A DNA stretch of 36,862 nt from Psilocybe azurescens (Eukaryota > Basidiomycota > Agaricomycetes > Agaricales > Agrocybaceae), in the NCBI GenBank assembly GCA_023853785.1, contig JAJIRX010000150.1, forward strand, positions 1-36,862. The letters are read 5' to 3'. A model generated the notes under the pieces. That model was not told where the DNA came from. It did no database searches and saw only the letters and a program-made list of their open reading frames with translations. Position 1 is the first letter of the stretch. Each line of letters opens with the position of its first letter. Positions 10,761 through 20,464 of this stretch are shown piece by piece. A program made the position numbers and the translations under genes.

Positions 10761-13107
10761 ATGATCATATTCTCGATTTTGTTCTACTACGCGTCTCAAT
10801 CTACTATCCATGCCAGCCCCACTGCTTCTGTTTCCTTTCCCATTCTGATTGACGTTCGAGACTTTCCATCCACCTCGATTGCCGATGGCGCGCCCTGCAG
10901 TTGTCCACAACTTCGTTCGACCTGGGATATTCTATGGAGCTGTTTGGCGACAATCTTTGCTTGTACATGGGTTTCCGTCCATCCAAACTCGCCAGGTCCA
11001 CAAGACGGAAGGATGCGTATCATTCTAACTCGTGTAGAGCTCATGATATGGGCTATGTTGATTCCGGAAATGGTTATCTGCTGGGCATTCAGGCAGTGGG
11101 TAGGTGCACGTCGATTGGCGGCAAGATTCAAAGGTGTGTTCTGGGCTTCTCAGGAACGCTTTTAATAAGTTTTAAATTATGGGATATGTGCTCTTGCAGA
11201 ATTCGGATGGTCGAACGTTCATGGACATTTCCTGCAAATGGGTGGATTCATGTTAGTGGATGGAGATGTGGACAGAGAAATTTTAGACCCTGAAGCATTC
11301 GACGATTTACTTCGAATAGGAAAAATACGATTCCCGCGCGTGTCTGAAGACGAGATTAACGCACTCAGTAAAGGCGATGGCCTGTCGAAGTTGATTGTGG
11401 TCGGCCAAACGTCGTGGTTCATTGCGCAATGCATCTCGCGTGCTGTACAAGGACTGGTGATCAATGAGCTGGAACTCGTCACCGTCTCATTCGCGTTCCT
11501 TAACGCGTTAATGTACTTCTTATGGTGGAACAAGCCTTTGGATTCAAGCTTCATAGTCCGGGTTCCCATTTGCCGTGATCCGATCCCCATTCGTCTTCCA
11601 CCTTTGGACGGACATAGTGATGATTGCGCCATCTTAAATTTCCTCCTCCCGCCATTCACTGTACAATGTGAGATCAACAACGTTGTTTTACTTTATTTTC
11701 TTAACACTCACACCTTTTAACATCGGTCCATCCCCAAAACCACACCCCACGAACATCAGATGCATCGGTTGATATGCATGAAGCGGAGCCCTCACTGGAT
11801 GGCTTAAATTTGCACTCTATATCGCAAGACAGGAGCTCCAATGGTGAGCTCTATCCCATAGTTTATGCCCATTCCCGTACCGACACCGACTCCATGTAGC
11901 TTTGCAGGACAGCACGGAGCAATGTTAGAGAGTAGTCTCCTATAACTCGGTAGACGTCCATCATTCAGACACTGAACACTCTAGTAGGGTGCCTTGTGAG
12001 CTTCTTTCAATTGAGCCGGGAACCGGAATATCCAGTAGTCCAAATCACCCGCCTTCGACTCATGGTATGGCGTACAGTTTTCTGGTCCTCCGTAATGTTT
12101 ATAACATCCCAGATATTTCAGCTTCAGTGGTTCATCAAAACCATGTCTCAAAGAAATCAGATGCATCGGCTGATAAGGGCACAGCCGATTTTTCACTGGA
12201 TGACTTAGATCGGCACTCTACACCGCAAGACACGAGTTCCAATAGTAAGGTGTTTCCATAAATTTGACAATTCGCGCATCGACTCTGACCTCATTTAGTT
12301 TTTGAGGACAGGGTTACCGAGCAAATTGAGAGAGAGGACTCGCATCAATCGGTAGACAACCACGATTCCGAAACTGGACACTCCAATATGATAGGCTACG
12401 AACCGTCTATCGATCTGGGACACGGAAGATGCAGTAGTCCAAATCGGGCATCTCCCGGTATGTTAGATGGTTTTCAGTGTCGAGCTACTAGGCATTTATA
12501 GTATTCTACTTGTACAGCCGCTGTTGGGAATCAACCTGCAGCACACATTCGAAAAAGGCTCACTACCTTCAGATTCTCTCATTTATGTAATCTGTGGTAT
12601 CTTCTATATGGTATCGCTAGGCGCATCATACGACGGATAGATCACATGAATCGTGGCGGCGTCCGCACATTCTACGCCTTCGCGTCGCCGTTACAGACAA
12701 AAATAATACCCAACCTGTTTCAAATCATGACGATAGCATGCATTGGGGCGGTATTTGGGGCTATTCATTGTGCTGGATGGAATTTCATATTTCCATCACG
12801 CGCAGAGATGCTCATTTGGCGTATCAGCAGTGCCTTCATTTTCGCCTACCCTTCCATCGTTTGTCTTGCCATGCTCATACTAGCCTGGTACAATCATGTA
12901 TCTCGCAGTTTTCCATCTAGTTTCAAAGGGATAAGGTTTATTGTGTTTTACTACATCGTACCTAGTTTATGGAAATGTCTTCCAATTTACTTGTTAGGAA
13001 GGATAATGCTGTTGATGGAAGCCTTTATAGCGCTTAGAGATCTTCCCAGGGCGCTTTCGTGCAGGTCGAATGGACTCATTTCTTGCCTCACATTTAACGC
13101 CCAATAA
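10761..13107 (+). pseudogene. M4: membrane-protein copy with a stop codon and a lost splice acceptor
   Basis: Exons match M3: 10761-11133, 11200-11667, 11721-11843, 11900 to about 12064, then about 12113-12244, 12299 to about 12457 and about 12520-13107. Two substitutions damage it. The acceptor of intron 2 reads TTTTAA instead of TTTTAG at 11720. In exon 4 the codon CAG of M2 is TAG at 11926-11928. A cryptic AG at 11758-11759 lies 39 bp downstream of the lost acceptor and would keep the frame with 13 residues fewer; because exons 3-6 are all phase 1 and a multiple of three, skipping exon 4 would also keep the frame. Exons 1, 2 and 7 are open. The C-terminus ends in the same shifted frame as M3 (RALSCRSNG). 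M4 is convergent with complete NOP9 and is probably the copy closest to the original position. Confidence 0.75.
11238..11667 (+). other. Conserved exon 2 region of M4 with two membrane segments
   Basis: This part of exon 2 encodes the family's most conserved stretch: FPRVSEDEINALSKGDGLSK, then a membrane segment with QTSWFIAQCISRAVQGLVI, then the helix FAFLNALMYFLWWNKPLDSS. From memory of the family, the order FP-xx-xEEEI-KGD-xLSK-QTxWFxxQCxAR-ELVT-FLWWNKPL is its signature in Agaricomycetes. It is kept in all five copies, even where other exons have decayed. Confidence 0.6.
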
Positions 13108-13661
13108 TAACATTGTTTTTCCTTCATCTTTATGTTGTCGGGAAATGGATTCTAGCCCTATTTTTCCGCGACTGTAAGCAAGCCTGGCTTACTGAAAGCC
13201 TGGCGCCACCAGGCTCGCTGAGTCACGCGAAGAATGACAGGACCACTATATATCGATAGAACGACTGACTGAGGCTGCAGGTGTGTACGGTGCATAATGT
13301 CTAAATGTCTAAGAGAGAAGTCGGTGTCGAAGGAATGAGTTGAGGATCACGGTCACGTGCACGTAAATGTAGTAGATAAGATAATATGGGGCTGTGGTAG
13401 GACTGGGGCGCCAGGCATACACTACTTTAATCAATAATTTAGTAGCAGTATTTGAAAGCACGTACCGTTCCTGATGCCCCCTCTCTCTGCGATGCATCTT
13501 TGGACTTAACGCGCACGGCGTACTAAATATTTCACCTGTGCCTATAAAATAAATACCTTACCAAACCAAGGCGCTCTCAGTTAAAATAAGAATTTATATT
13601 GCCCAACTAGATAGACATTCGTTAGGACCCCTATCAATACGAGACTAGGTGACTAGAACCC
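13108..13661. other. Spacer between M4 and NOP9, split by an insertion
   Basis: This is the 3'-to-3' intergenic DNA of the convergent pair M4/NOP9. Apart from the element at 13194-13426 it matches the other spacers. No gene is seen. Confidence 0.6.
13194..13426. mobile_element. MITE-like element with 10-bp terminal inverted repeats
   Basis: All other spacer copies read from CTTACT directly into TTAATCAAT. Here about 233 bp is inserted. GCCTGGCGCC at 13198-13207 is the exact reverse complement of GGCGCCAGGC at 13407-13416. TACT flanks the insertion on both sides (13190-13193 and 13423-13426), a possible target-site duplication. The left end can also fold on itself (GCCTGG with CCAGGC). There is no coding capacity, as expected for a non-autonomous element. 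The superfamily cannot be assigned from these ends. Confidence 0.75.
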
Positions 13662-16600
13662 TCAATGTCTCTTTTTATGCTTCTTATCATTCGCCGGCGC
13701 CAACCGAATAGCACCAAGAACTTGCTGAAGCTCCCTATCTTCATCTTCTTCACCCTCCTTTTCTGCCACCTGTTTCTTCTCTTTTTCTTCTTATTTGGCG
13801 AAACAGCCGAAGGGACCTCGGGTACATAAGCAGCAGCAGCAACATTAGAGGCCAACGCCCCTTTCTTGATCCTCTTCCCAAGCTTCTCATTGAACAGTGC
13901 GTCGATCTCGTTCTCCGGGCGCGATTTGCGTTTTCGGCTCTCAGTCGGCATGTCTTCCACGACAGCAGCCGGTTTTTGTTTCTGTGAGGCAGCGACCTCA
14001 GGCGATGCTGCGTTTTGCTTTTCCTGCTGCTTTTCCTGTAGCTCCTGCGCTCTCTTCCTTTCTGACTGGAGATTTCTCCAATCTTCGGGCCGGCGCTGCA
14101 GCAGATAGAGATTCAAGTTCCTCGCGAAGAATTTGCCGTAGAACGATGCTGCGAGCGCTTGTTCTTGGGATACCAGCGATTTAGCGATCTTTTCCTATGC
14201 ACACATAAAAAAACCCTCAGTTTGAGATCCGCAGTTATGGTGGTGAGAGAAGTGAGGTAGGCGGACAGACCTTGAGATACGTGTCGGCGAACGACCAGCA
14301 CCGGTCCCCCACGCGACTGCCTAGCTTGTCGTCCACGACTACATGATAATGGCCAATGAAATCCATGACGAACTGTCTTTTCATCTTCGGCGCGACGGTG
14401 GGCGATTCCAGCAGCCCATCGAATACCCGCGAGCCTGAGGAGTTGTGCGCGATGTGTATGCGCTCGGAGAGCGACAGTGCGAAGATCCTATTCCCGGGAA
14501 GTTAGATTAGATTAGATAAATAAATAAGGGAGTAAAGGAGAAGAAGGAGACAAGGGTGATTGGATCGGATCGGATTGAGTTTAGAAGAAAGAAGCCACTG
14601 ACCCGTCGATCACGAATTGGTTATACGCTTCTGGCAGCCGGAGCATCGACTGCATCAACACGCTTCCCTGGATCTTGGGCTCCAGCGGGTCCTGCACAGC
14701 ACGCGACTTGTGATGGTGCGAATGCGAACGCGAAGCGCTTTCGTCGTTTTTCGTTTTTTTCTGCGAGTGCAGTGTGATAGTCCTATTATGCTGGCGTCAG
14801 TAATACGACCTGAGGAAGGGATTGAGGAAGGAAGAAGGAAGGAGGAGGAATATCGTACGGGTAGGGGAAGAAGTGTCAGAACGCATGGTACGAGCAGGGC
14901 TTTTTCTTCTGGAGTGGTGATGTTGAATGCAGAGTATACGACCTGTGGATTGTCAGCGTCGGATACGAGGAGATTAAACGTGAACATACTTCTGATAGTG
15001 GTCGACTTGATGAACCGAGAACCGCGACTCTGTCGATGAGCGCGCGCAATACACCAGTCCTAGACGTCCCTTGATAACAGAAACTGTCAATAACAGCATA
15101 TAAAGGACGCCAGGCTGTATAAAGGAAAACCAACGGATTAATTTATTCCACGTATTATCCAGCTCCTCATATATCTCCGACACCTGGCCTCCCGAAACTC
15201 TTTCGAGCGCTTTAGCCATCACGAAATTCGCAACGGGATGCGCCGCCAATCGCGCGAGTTTGCCTTTAAAATAGGTCTTCCATAGTGCGTTGAACGCTTC
15301 GTCCGGACACCGCGATACGATCGTTTCGAGCAGATGTGATGAATTGGGATCGCGGAGGAGAGTGCCCAGATAGTCAGACTCTTCTATCTCGGAAGAGAGA
15401 TTGTTTTCTATGATTGTCAAATCATATCACAGTCAGTTCCAAGTTCCAACTGAATAAGAAAGGACGTGTAGAAGAAGATATAACATACTGCACGCTGTGA
15501 TGACACCAACCATCACCCTGTCCATCAGAGAGCCAGGTTCGTTGGCCATGTCCTGATCAGCTTCCACTTCCAACAACATCTATGTGGAAGGATGATCAAT
15601 GATCAACGATCAACATAACCTGTCAGTTGCATTGTGCAGGCGAATAGCAAATCCGGAAACACCGCACCTGTAAGCCAGGGCATGCGACTTTGCTGGCCGC
15701 CATAGCACGCGTTTCATTGTCATCCAGATGCTCTCTGACAGCCTCGACGAAGCGCCGTGCCATCTGTCGGAACTCGGCGGGCGCGGTCCTCATGGTCTCC
15801 TTCCCTTTTCCTTTTCCTTTGCCATCAAAGGAGGAGGAGAATACGGATTTCATTTGCCCTTGCTTTTGCTTTTCCAGGCCGCGCTTTTCTTCGACCGCAC
15901 GGCTGATTGTGAGCTATCCTCGGATCCGGACAGGTTTGGTGAGAGAAGGAGGAGAAGGCTGCGGATAACATGGGACGCGAAGGGATCCATTATGAGGGAG
16001 TGGAAAGTTGGCAGGAGTTCCTGGTGTGAGTGAGGTAATTAGCTTCAGCCATCCATGGTAGCAAATAGCAGTGTGCGTACCTCGCAGATGTCCAAAATAA
16101 GCTGTTTTAAAGTACGGAGCTCGCCTTCTTCTTGCGATTCTGGTACCGTGGGCATAATTCCTTTGGTCTATTCAATGGTTTCAGCTACCGAATCTACAAA
16201 AGAAAAAAAGTAAAGTACGTACCTCTCTGGAGATAGTCTCCCTCGCCACTGTGAAAAGCGTTTGGCAAACGTGTGATGCAAATCTATGCCTCAACAGAAC
16301 TTCGTATCTGTTGCCATAGAGTATCCATAGTCAAAATCAAAATGTCAGGAGAATTTTAGAGTGGTTGACAACTTACGAACCAGCCAAAGTATCGAAGAAG
16401 ACCCTGCGAACGAAGTCATCCATGGAATATGACATTCTCTCCAATATCACAGAGCAGTCCGGGTCGGTCGCTAGCTGTTTTTCCTTCCCGCGCATCTCAG
16501 ACAATGCAGCGATGAAAAACAGTCTCCTTTCTGCATAAAAGACGGTGCGTTCAATGACATCTTGAGGAAGAAAGTACCACATACGTTCATTGGGGTCTAC

Positions 16601-16879
16601 GTCGCCATTTCCATCGCCAGTCTCCTCCTGGGCCTCTTGCCAGTCGCGTATCTGGATATCCACCGTTCTGAAATACGCCTTCACGTCTGCATCGACGTAT
16701 CCGAACGGTGCTTCAGGGTTTATTTCACCAAAGTTGTCTGTGGCGGGGACGATCCATGAGGGCTCTTCGCACGTCTCTACGTGAGGTTCAGGTTTAGGTT
16801 CAGGTTCGTGGTAGAACTGGGATTCATCTTCATTTTGCTTCTTATGTTTCTTTCCGCGTTTCCTGTTTTCACGAGGCAT
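13662..16879 (-). CDS. NOP9: Nucleolar protein 9 (Pumilio-repeat), near-complete copy
   Basis: The protein starts [14 protein letters not shown], typical of fungal Nop9, and carries [22 protein letters not shown]. Later come [52 protein letters not shown] and [17 protein letters not shown], which are successive Pumilio-type repeats, and then a lysine-rich tail. Eleven exons fit: 16879-16377, 16307-16223, 16167-16081, 16020-15668, 15579-15489, 15407-15135, 15069-14990, 14942-14859, 14760-14603, 14487-14271 and 14194-13662, about 820 residues. Nop9 binds pre-rRNA in the nucleolus and is needed for 18S rRNA maturation in yeast. Two exons (4 and 11) are each exactly one base short, both in A-rich runs (near 15866 and 13780), giving an apparent early stop and a shifted C-terminus. 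As the gene is essential in yeast and all splice phases otherwise fit, sequencing error is my preferred reading; true decay cannot be excluded. Confidence 0.9.
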
Positions 16880-17120
16880 AATATAAGAGAGAAAGTGGAA
16901 AATCCAAAGGCACTGAACAGAGCACAGAGGAGATCAAACCGAAATTGCAAAAGTAGCATCACGTGGCTATAGATTGAGGTTCTCACGATCAATCTCGAGC
17001 CCAATTTGGTAAGTGAGCGTAGGATTTTTCACTTTCGTTTCGAGGACACCGACGACATCAACGTCGACCTCTTTACGAACTCTTACGAAGCATCCTAGAC
17101 CGATAATATAGACACCCACT
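16880..17120. promoter_or_regulatory. Shared intergenic promoter region of NOP9 and NUG1
   Basis: The 241 bp between the two divergent start codons must hold both promoters. The NOP9-side part (16880 to about 17018) is repeated in the right arm before the second NOP9; the NUG1-side part is not. Divergent pairing of two ribosome-biogenesis genes suggests co-regulation, which is inference. Confidence 0.6.
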
Positions 17121-20108
17121 ATGCCTAAAATTAGAAAAGGTGTGTTTTTTCTTGTTGGACTTGGCTAAACAAACGTTAATTGTTTACCTTTTTTTCTTCC
17201 GGTTCCTTTTCCCTCGTTTATCCGTGGAATTGTTAACGATGACCTTCAGAGACGAGTAATAGAAAGTCGACAAATGACCGTGCAAAACTTCGCAAAAAGA
17301 TAAAGGAGAGCAACAGAAAGAAGTCAAAGGCTGCCAAGAAGAGCGTACAATGGAAGAGCAGTATGTCCTTCAATTTATTCTAGCGACACTTGATCTCAGA
17401 ACTAAAGTGTTGTAAATAGAGACTAAAAAGATCCTGGTATTCCGAGTGAATTCCCATACAAGGATCAACTCCTAGCAGAGGTCGCTGAGCAGCGCAGACT
17501 AGTAAGCTTCTCCAGGAAATCTCTTGACAGCTTACCCATTGTTTTTAGGCAGCAGAAGAAAAAGAGAGGAAGAAGGCGGACAAGCAGCGTGCTATCGCCA
17601 AGGCAAGGGCCCTCGCCCGAGGAGAGCCTTGGGAATCCGATGACGAAGGCAACGCTGAAAACGACGACGACGAGCCCTCGGAAGACCCTACCATGTCGAA
17701 AGACCTCAACGTCGGCGCCGAGAGCATCGCCAGCCTCAGCGCCAAGTTCCTCACCACCGAGCTGAAGCCTCGCCCCCGTCCCGCTGCCGAGATCGAGGAG
17801 GAGGAGGGCGAAGATGAGGAAGAAGAAGTCCCTGTCCTGATCAACCGCGACCTGCCCAATCTCAAGTCAGTGCTGGAGAAAGCAGATGTAGTCCTCGAAG
17901 TCGTCGATGGACGGGATCCCCTCGCGTACAGAAGCAAGCACGTAGAGCAGCTCGCGACTGAGATGAGCAAAAGGTGCTTTTGGTCCTCAACAAAATCGGT
18001 GAGTCGCAACGAACAAAAATGATGTTGTAACTTTACTAATGCAAATCGAACGGAAAAGACACATGTCCTAGGGAAGCTGTCACCTCGTGGTCGCAACACT
18101 TGCGGACTCAACGACCGACCTTGCTTTTCCGCGCTGCCTCCTCCTTCCTCCCCGCAGCCTCCGTCGTGCTGTCGCAGCCCTTGAAGAAGGGCAAAGGCAA
18201 AGCAAAAGTGCCCGTGGACGACGCCGTCGGCGCTGATTCCCTCCTCACATGCCTCGCGCAATGGGCAAAAGACAAAAAGAGCGACGAACCGCTCGTCGTT
18301 GCCGTAGTCGGCGTTACAAATGTATGCGTCCCTTCGTCCCCTCTTCTCCAACCCAACTTGACACTAAACATCATCGCTCACCCATCCCTCTTCCTCCTAT
18401 ACCTACAGGTCGGCAAAAGCTCCCTCATCAACTCCCTCCTCAAGCGCGCCGCACTGCCCGTATACACCCTCGAGTCCTCCTCGCGCGGCCCTACCACCAC
18501 TACCCTCCCCAAGAAGTCACTCTCGAGACCGCGGACCACAAAATCACCATCATCGATACCCCTGGCCTCTCGTTCACCACCGACGCGGACGCGGACGAGG
18601 CAATCGTCGAGCAGAGCCGTGCGCGCGATATTTTGCTCCGTAATAAGGGAAGAATCGACCGTTTGAAAGATGCGAACCCGCCAAGTACGTATTCTCTATT
18701 TCTTATTTCCCAATTCCTATTTCTTTACATTATCGAGAAAATTATCGTATGCTCATCTCATCATCTTTTCGTCTGTCGTCTTTCTTTCTCTCTAGTCGCC
18801 CACATCGTCTCGCGCGCAAACACAGAGGACCTCATGCTGATGTACAGCCTCGCCGCGTTCACTAAAGGCGACCCAACGGCCTTCCTGTCAGGCGTCGCGC
18901 GTGCCAATCAGCTTTTGAAAAAGGTGTGTTAAACTTCCTTTTGTTTTTATTTTCGACCGCCGGCGGCGTGCAAGAAGTATGAAAATAGAACGGCACCATT
19001 TCATCTCATTGTTTCTCACGACCGGCTATGAGCGCATGAACACCACTTCTCCGTCCTTTCATCCATCTATCCATCTTCCCCTCTCTCCGTTGCACCGTCC
19101 CCATCCTCATCCTTCGTTTGCTGTTTACTATTTTGCTGACTTGTTCCCCGCTACTTTAATCCTTCACAGAAAGGAGAGCTAGACCTAACAGGAGCCGCCC
19201 GCATTGTCCTCCGCGATTGGAGCATCGGAAAGCTCGCGCACTACACCACACCTCCCCGGCCCCACCATCATCCACCACCACCACTGCGTCCTCCTCCGCC
19301 CACCCACCCTCTGAACCCTCAGATGAAGCCCTCGCCTTCGTCACACAGCTCTACACCAAACACGACGAGGCGACCCTTTCCCTTCTGCCTACGCGGAAGG
19401 AAAAGCGAAAGGCAGGCGGACTCGTCAAGCTCTCGCCGGGCGCGGTGGAGGCGCGGGCCGTCGCTGTCGCGGAGGGCTGGGCTGGTGTGGCGGATAGTGA
19501 AGATGAGGAGAGCGATGGTGATGAGCAAGGAGAGGATGATGCTGAAGGTATGGCTGTTGATCAGGAGGATGAGGAGGAAGTCGAGGAAGTCGAAAAAGAT
19601 GAAGACGAAGACGAAGAACGGGAGACGAAGAACAGGACGAGGAGGACGAGGAGGAGGAAGAAGAAGTCGCGCCTCCACCGGCGTCGAACAAGCAAAAGCG
19701 CAAGCGTGTCATAGACGTGGCTCCCGCACCCGAGCGCCCCGCCAAGAAGGTCGCGTTCGCAGCGGCGCTGTCGTCAAAGCAGACGGCGAAGCAGTCGCGG
19801 GCATCGAAACGGGCAGACAAAAGAGCTGAGCCCAAATCCACTGCTGCTGTTGCTGCGGAGAAGCCTTCGAAATCTGCACGCGCAGAGGAGAAATCGGCGC
19901 CGGCTCCTGCGGCCAAGTCCGCTCTGAAGAGCAGCAAGAGCACGGCCGCCGCCACGAAAAAGGCCTCGGCTGCTGCACCCGCCCCGGTCAAAAGGCGGCC
20001 AACGTCGCATCAACATCATCTAAAAAAGCCAAGGCCTCCACAGCGACTGCTGCTGCCACCAAAAAGGACGGCGGACCAGAAGCGTACGATTTCGGAAAAT
20101 TCTTCTGA
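17121..20108 (+). CDS. NUG1: Nucleolar GTPase NUG1/GNL3 family
   Basis: Eight exons: 17121-17139, 17250-17360, 17420-17501, 17549-17998, 18059-18321, 18409-18684, 18796-18923 and 19170-20108. Expected product is about 757 residues. The basic N-terminus (MPKIRK, then LRKKIKESNRKKSKAAKK) and GIPSEFPYKDQLLAEVAEQR match the Grn1/GNL3 N-terminal domain. The GTPase motifs come in permuted order: LNKID (G4, spanning the intron at 17999-18058), then GVTNVGKSSLINSL (G1), then DTPG (G3). The C-terminus is an acidic stretch, then an Ala/Lys/Pro-rich tail ending YDFGKFF. In yeast and fission yeast the family acts in 60S subunit maturation and nuclear export. Six single missing bases break the frame (A run 17425, A run 17969, C run 18507, C run 19254, a GG at 19624, A run 19990). 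With them restored, all exon phases fit, so consensus error is likely. Confidence 0.9.
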
Positions 20109-20464
20109 AGTGCTACGTACATACATGCATGTGTGTGTGTAGTGCTTTTGTTCTTTTCGTTTTTTCAGTTACGCGTTACGCGACGCCCGCCTATTTGCAT
20201 CGCTTGCTTTGCATTAATCTTTTCTATTGTATGTGCTAGTAGTACACTGATGATCATTCTTTTGATCGTTCCATTCAGCTCACGTATTAACCTATTATTA
20301 ACATGTGGATGTTTGATTACTTGCTTACTTTACCCAAATTGGGCTTGAGAGTGATCGTGAGAACCTCAATCTACAGCTACGTAATGCTACTTTCTGCAAT
20401 TTCGGCTTGGTCTCCTCTGTGCTCTGTTCAGTGCCCTTGGATTTTCCACTTTCCCTCTTATATT
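20109..20464. other. NUG1 3' flank and inner end of the right arm
   Basis: The first part is T-rich NUG1 3' sequence, with a short TG run near 20129. From about 20325 the sequence matches the NOP9 upstream region of the left arm in inverted orientation. The right arm's NOP9 copy therefore has roughly 140 bp of its original upstream DNA and then faces the end of NUG1 instead of its promoter. Confidence 0.65.

Larger units (their letters stand above)
1..13660. repeat. Head-to-tail array of membrane-protein gene plus NOP9-tail units
   Basis: The same order repeats along this stretch: NOP9 terminal-exon fragment (-), 5' flank with a TATA-like box, seven-exon membrane-protein gene (+), then a 3' spacer. 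Unit starts fall near 1490, 5290 and 9080, with a partial unit before 1490. Spacing is about 3.8 kb for the first two full units and about 4.6 kb for the third, which carries two insertions. The last unit passes into the full NOP9 gene at 13662, so the ancestral unit probably arose by duplication of DNA spanning the convergent 3' ends of one membrane-protein gene and NOP9. Coding parts, introns and spacers are all recognisably shared, which points to segmental duplication rather than retroposition. Confidence 0.9.
9745..17018. repeat. Left arm of the large inverted duplication
   Basis: Read as reverse complement, this arm follows the right arm (20325-26825) from the NOP9 upstream region through all NOP9 exons and introns, the spacer, the membrane-protein gene and its 5' flank. 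It is longer by about 0.7 kb because of the insertions at 10051 and 13194. The inner boundary is near 17018, between the NOP9 and NUG1 start codons; the last shared sequence there is CCAAATTGGGCT. Confidence 0.9.

Noticed and set aside
11668..11928. Repeat-induced point mutation as cause of the M4 defects
   Set aside because: Two transition changes are too few, and the copies do not show the strong C-to-T bias expected.
1..13660. Tandem units as LTR retrotransposons
   Set aside because: Units contain spliced host-type genes with introns and NOP9 exons; no reverse transcriptase, integrase or LTR ends are seen.
14556..15039. Open frames on the plus strand across NOP9
   Set aside because: They are shadows of NOP9 exons 8-10 and introns on the minus strand; the products resemble no family.
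17545..18351. 268-codon minus-strand frame in NUG1
   Set aside because: A shadow of the GC-rich NUG1 coding strand; its serine-rich product is low-complexity, while the plus strand has clear GTPase motifs.
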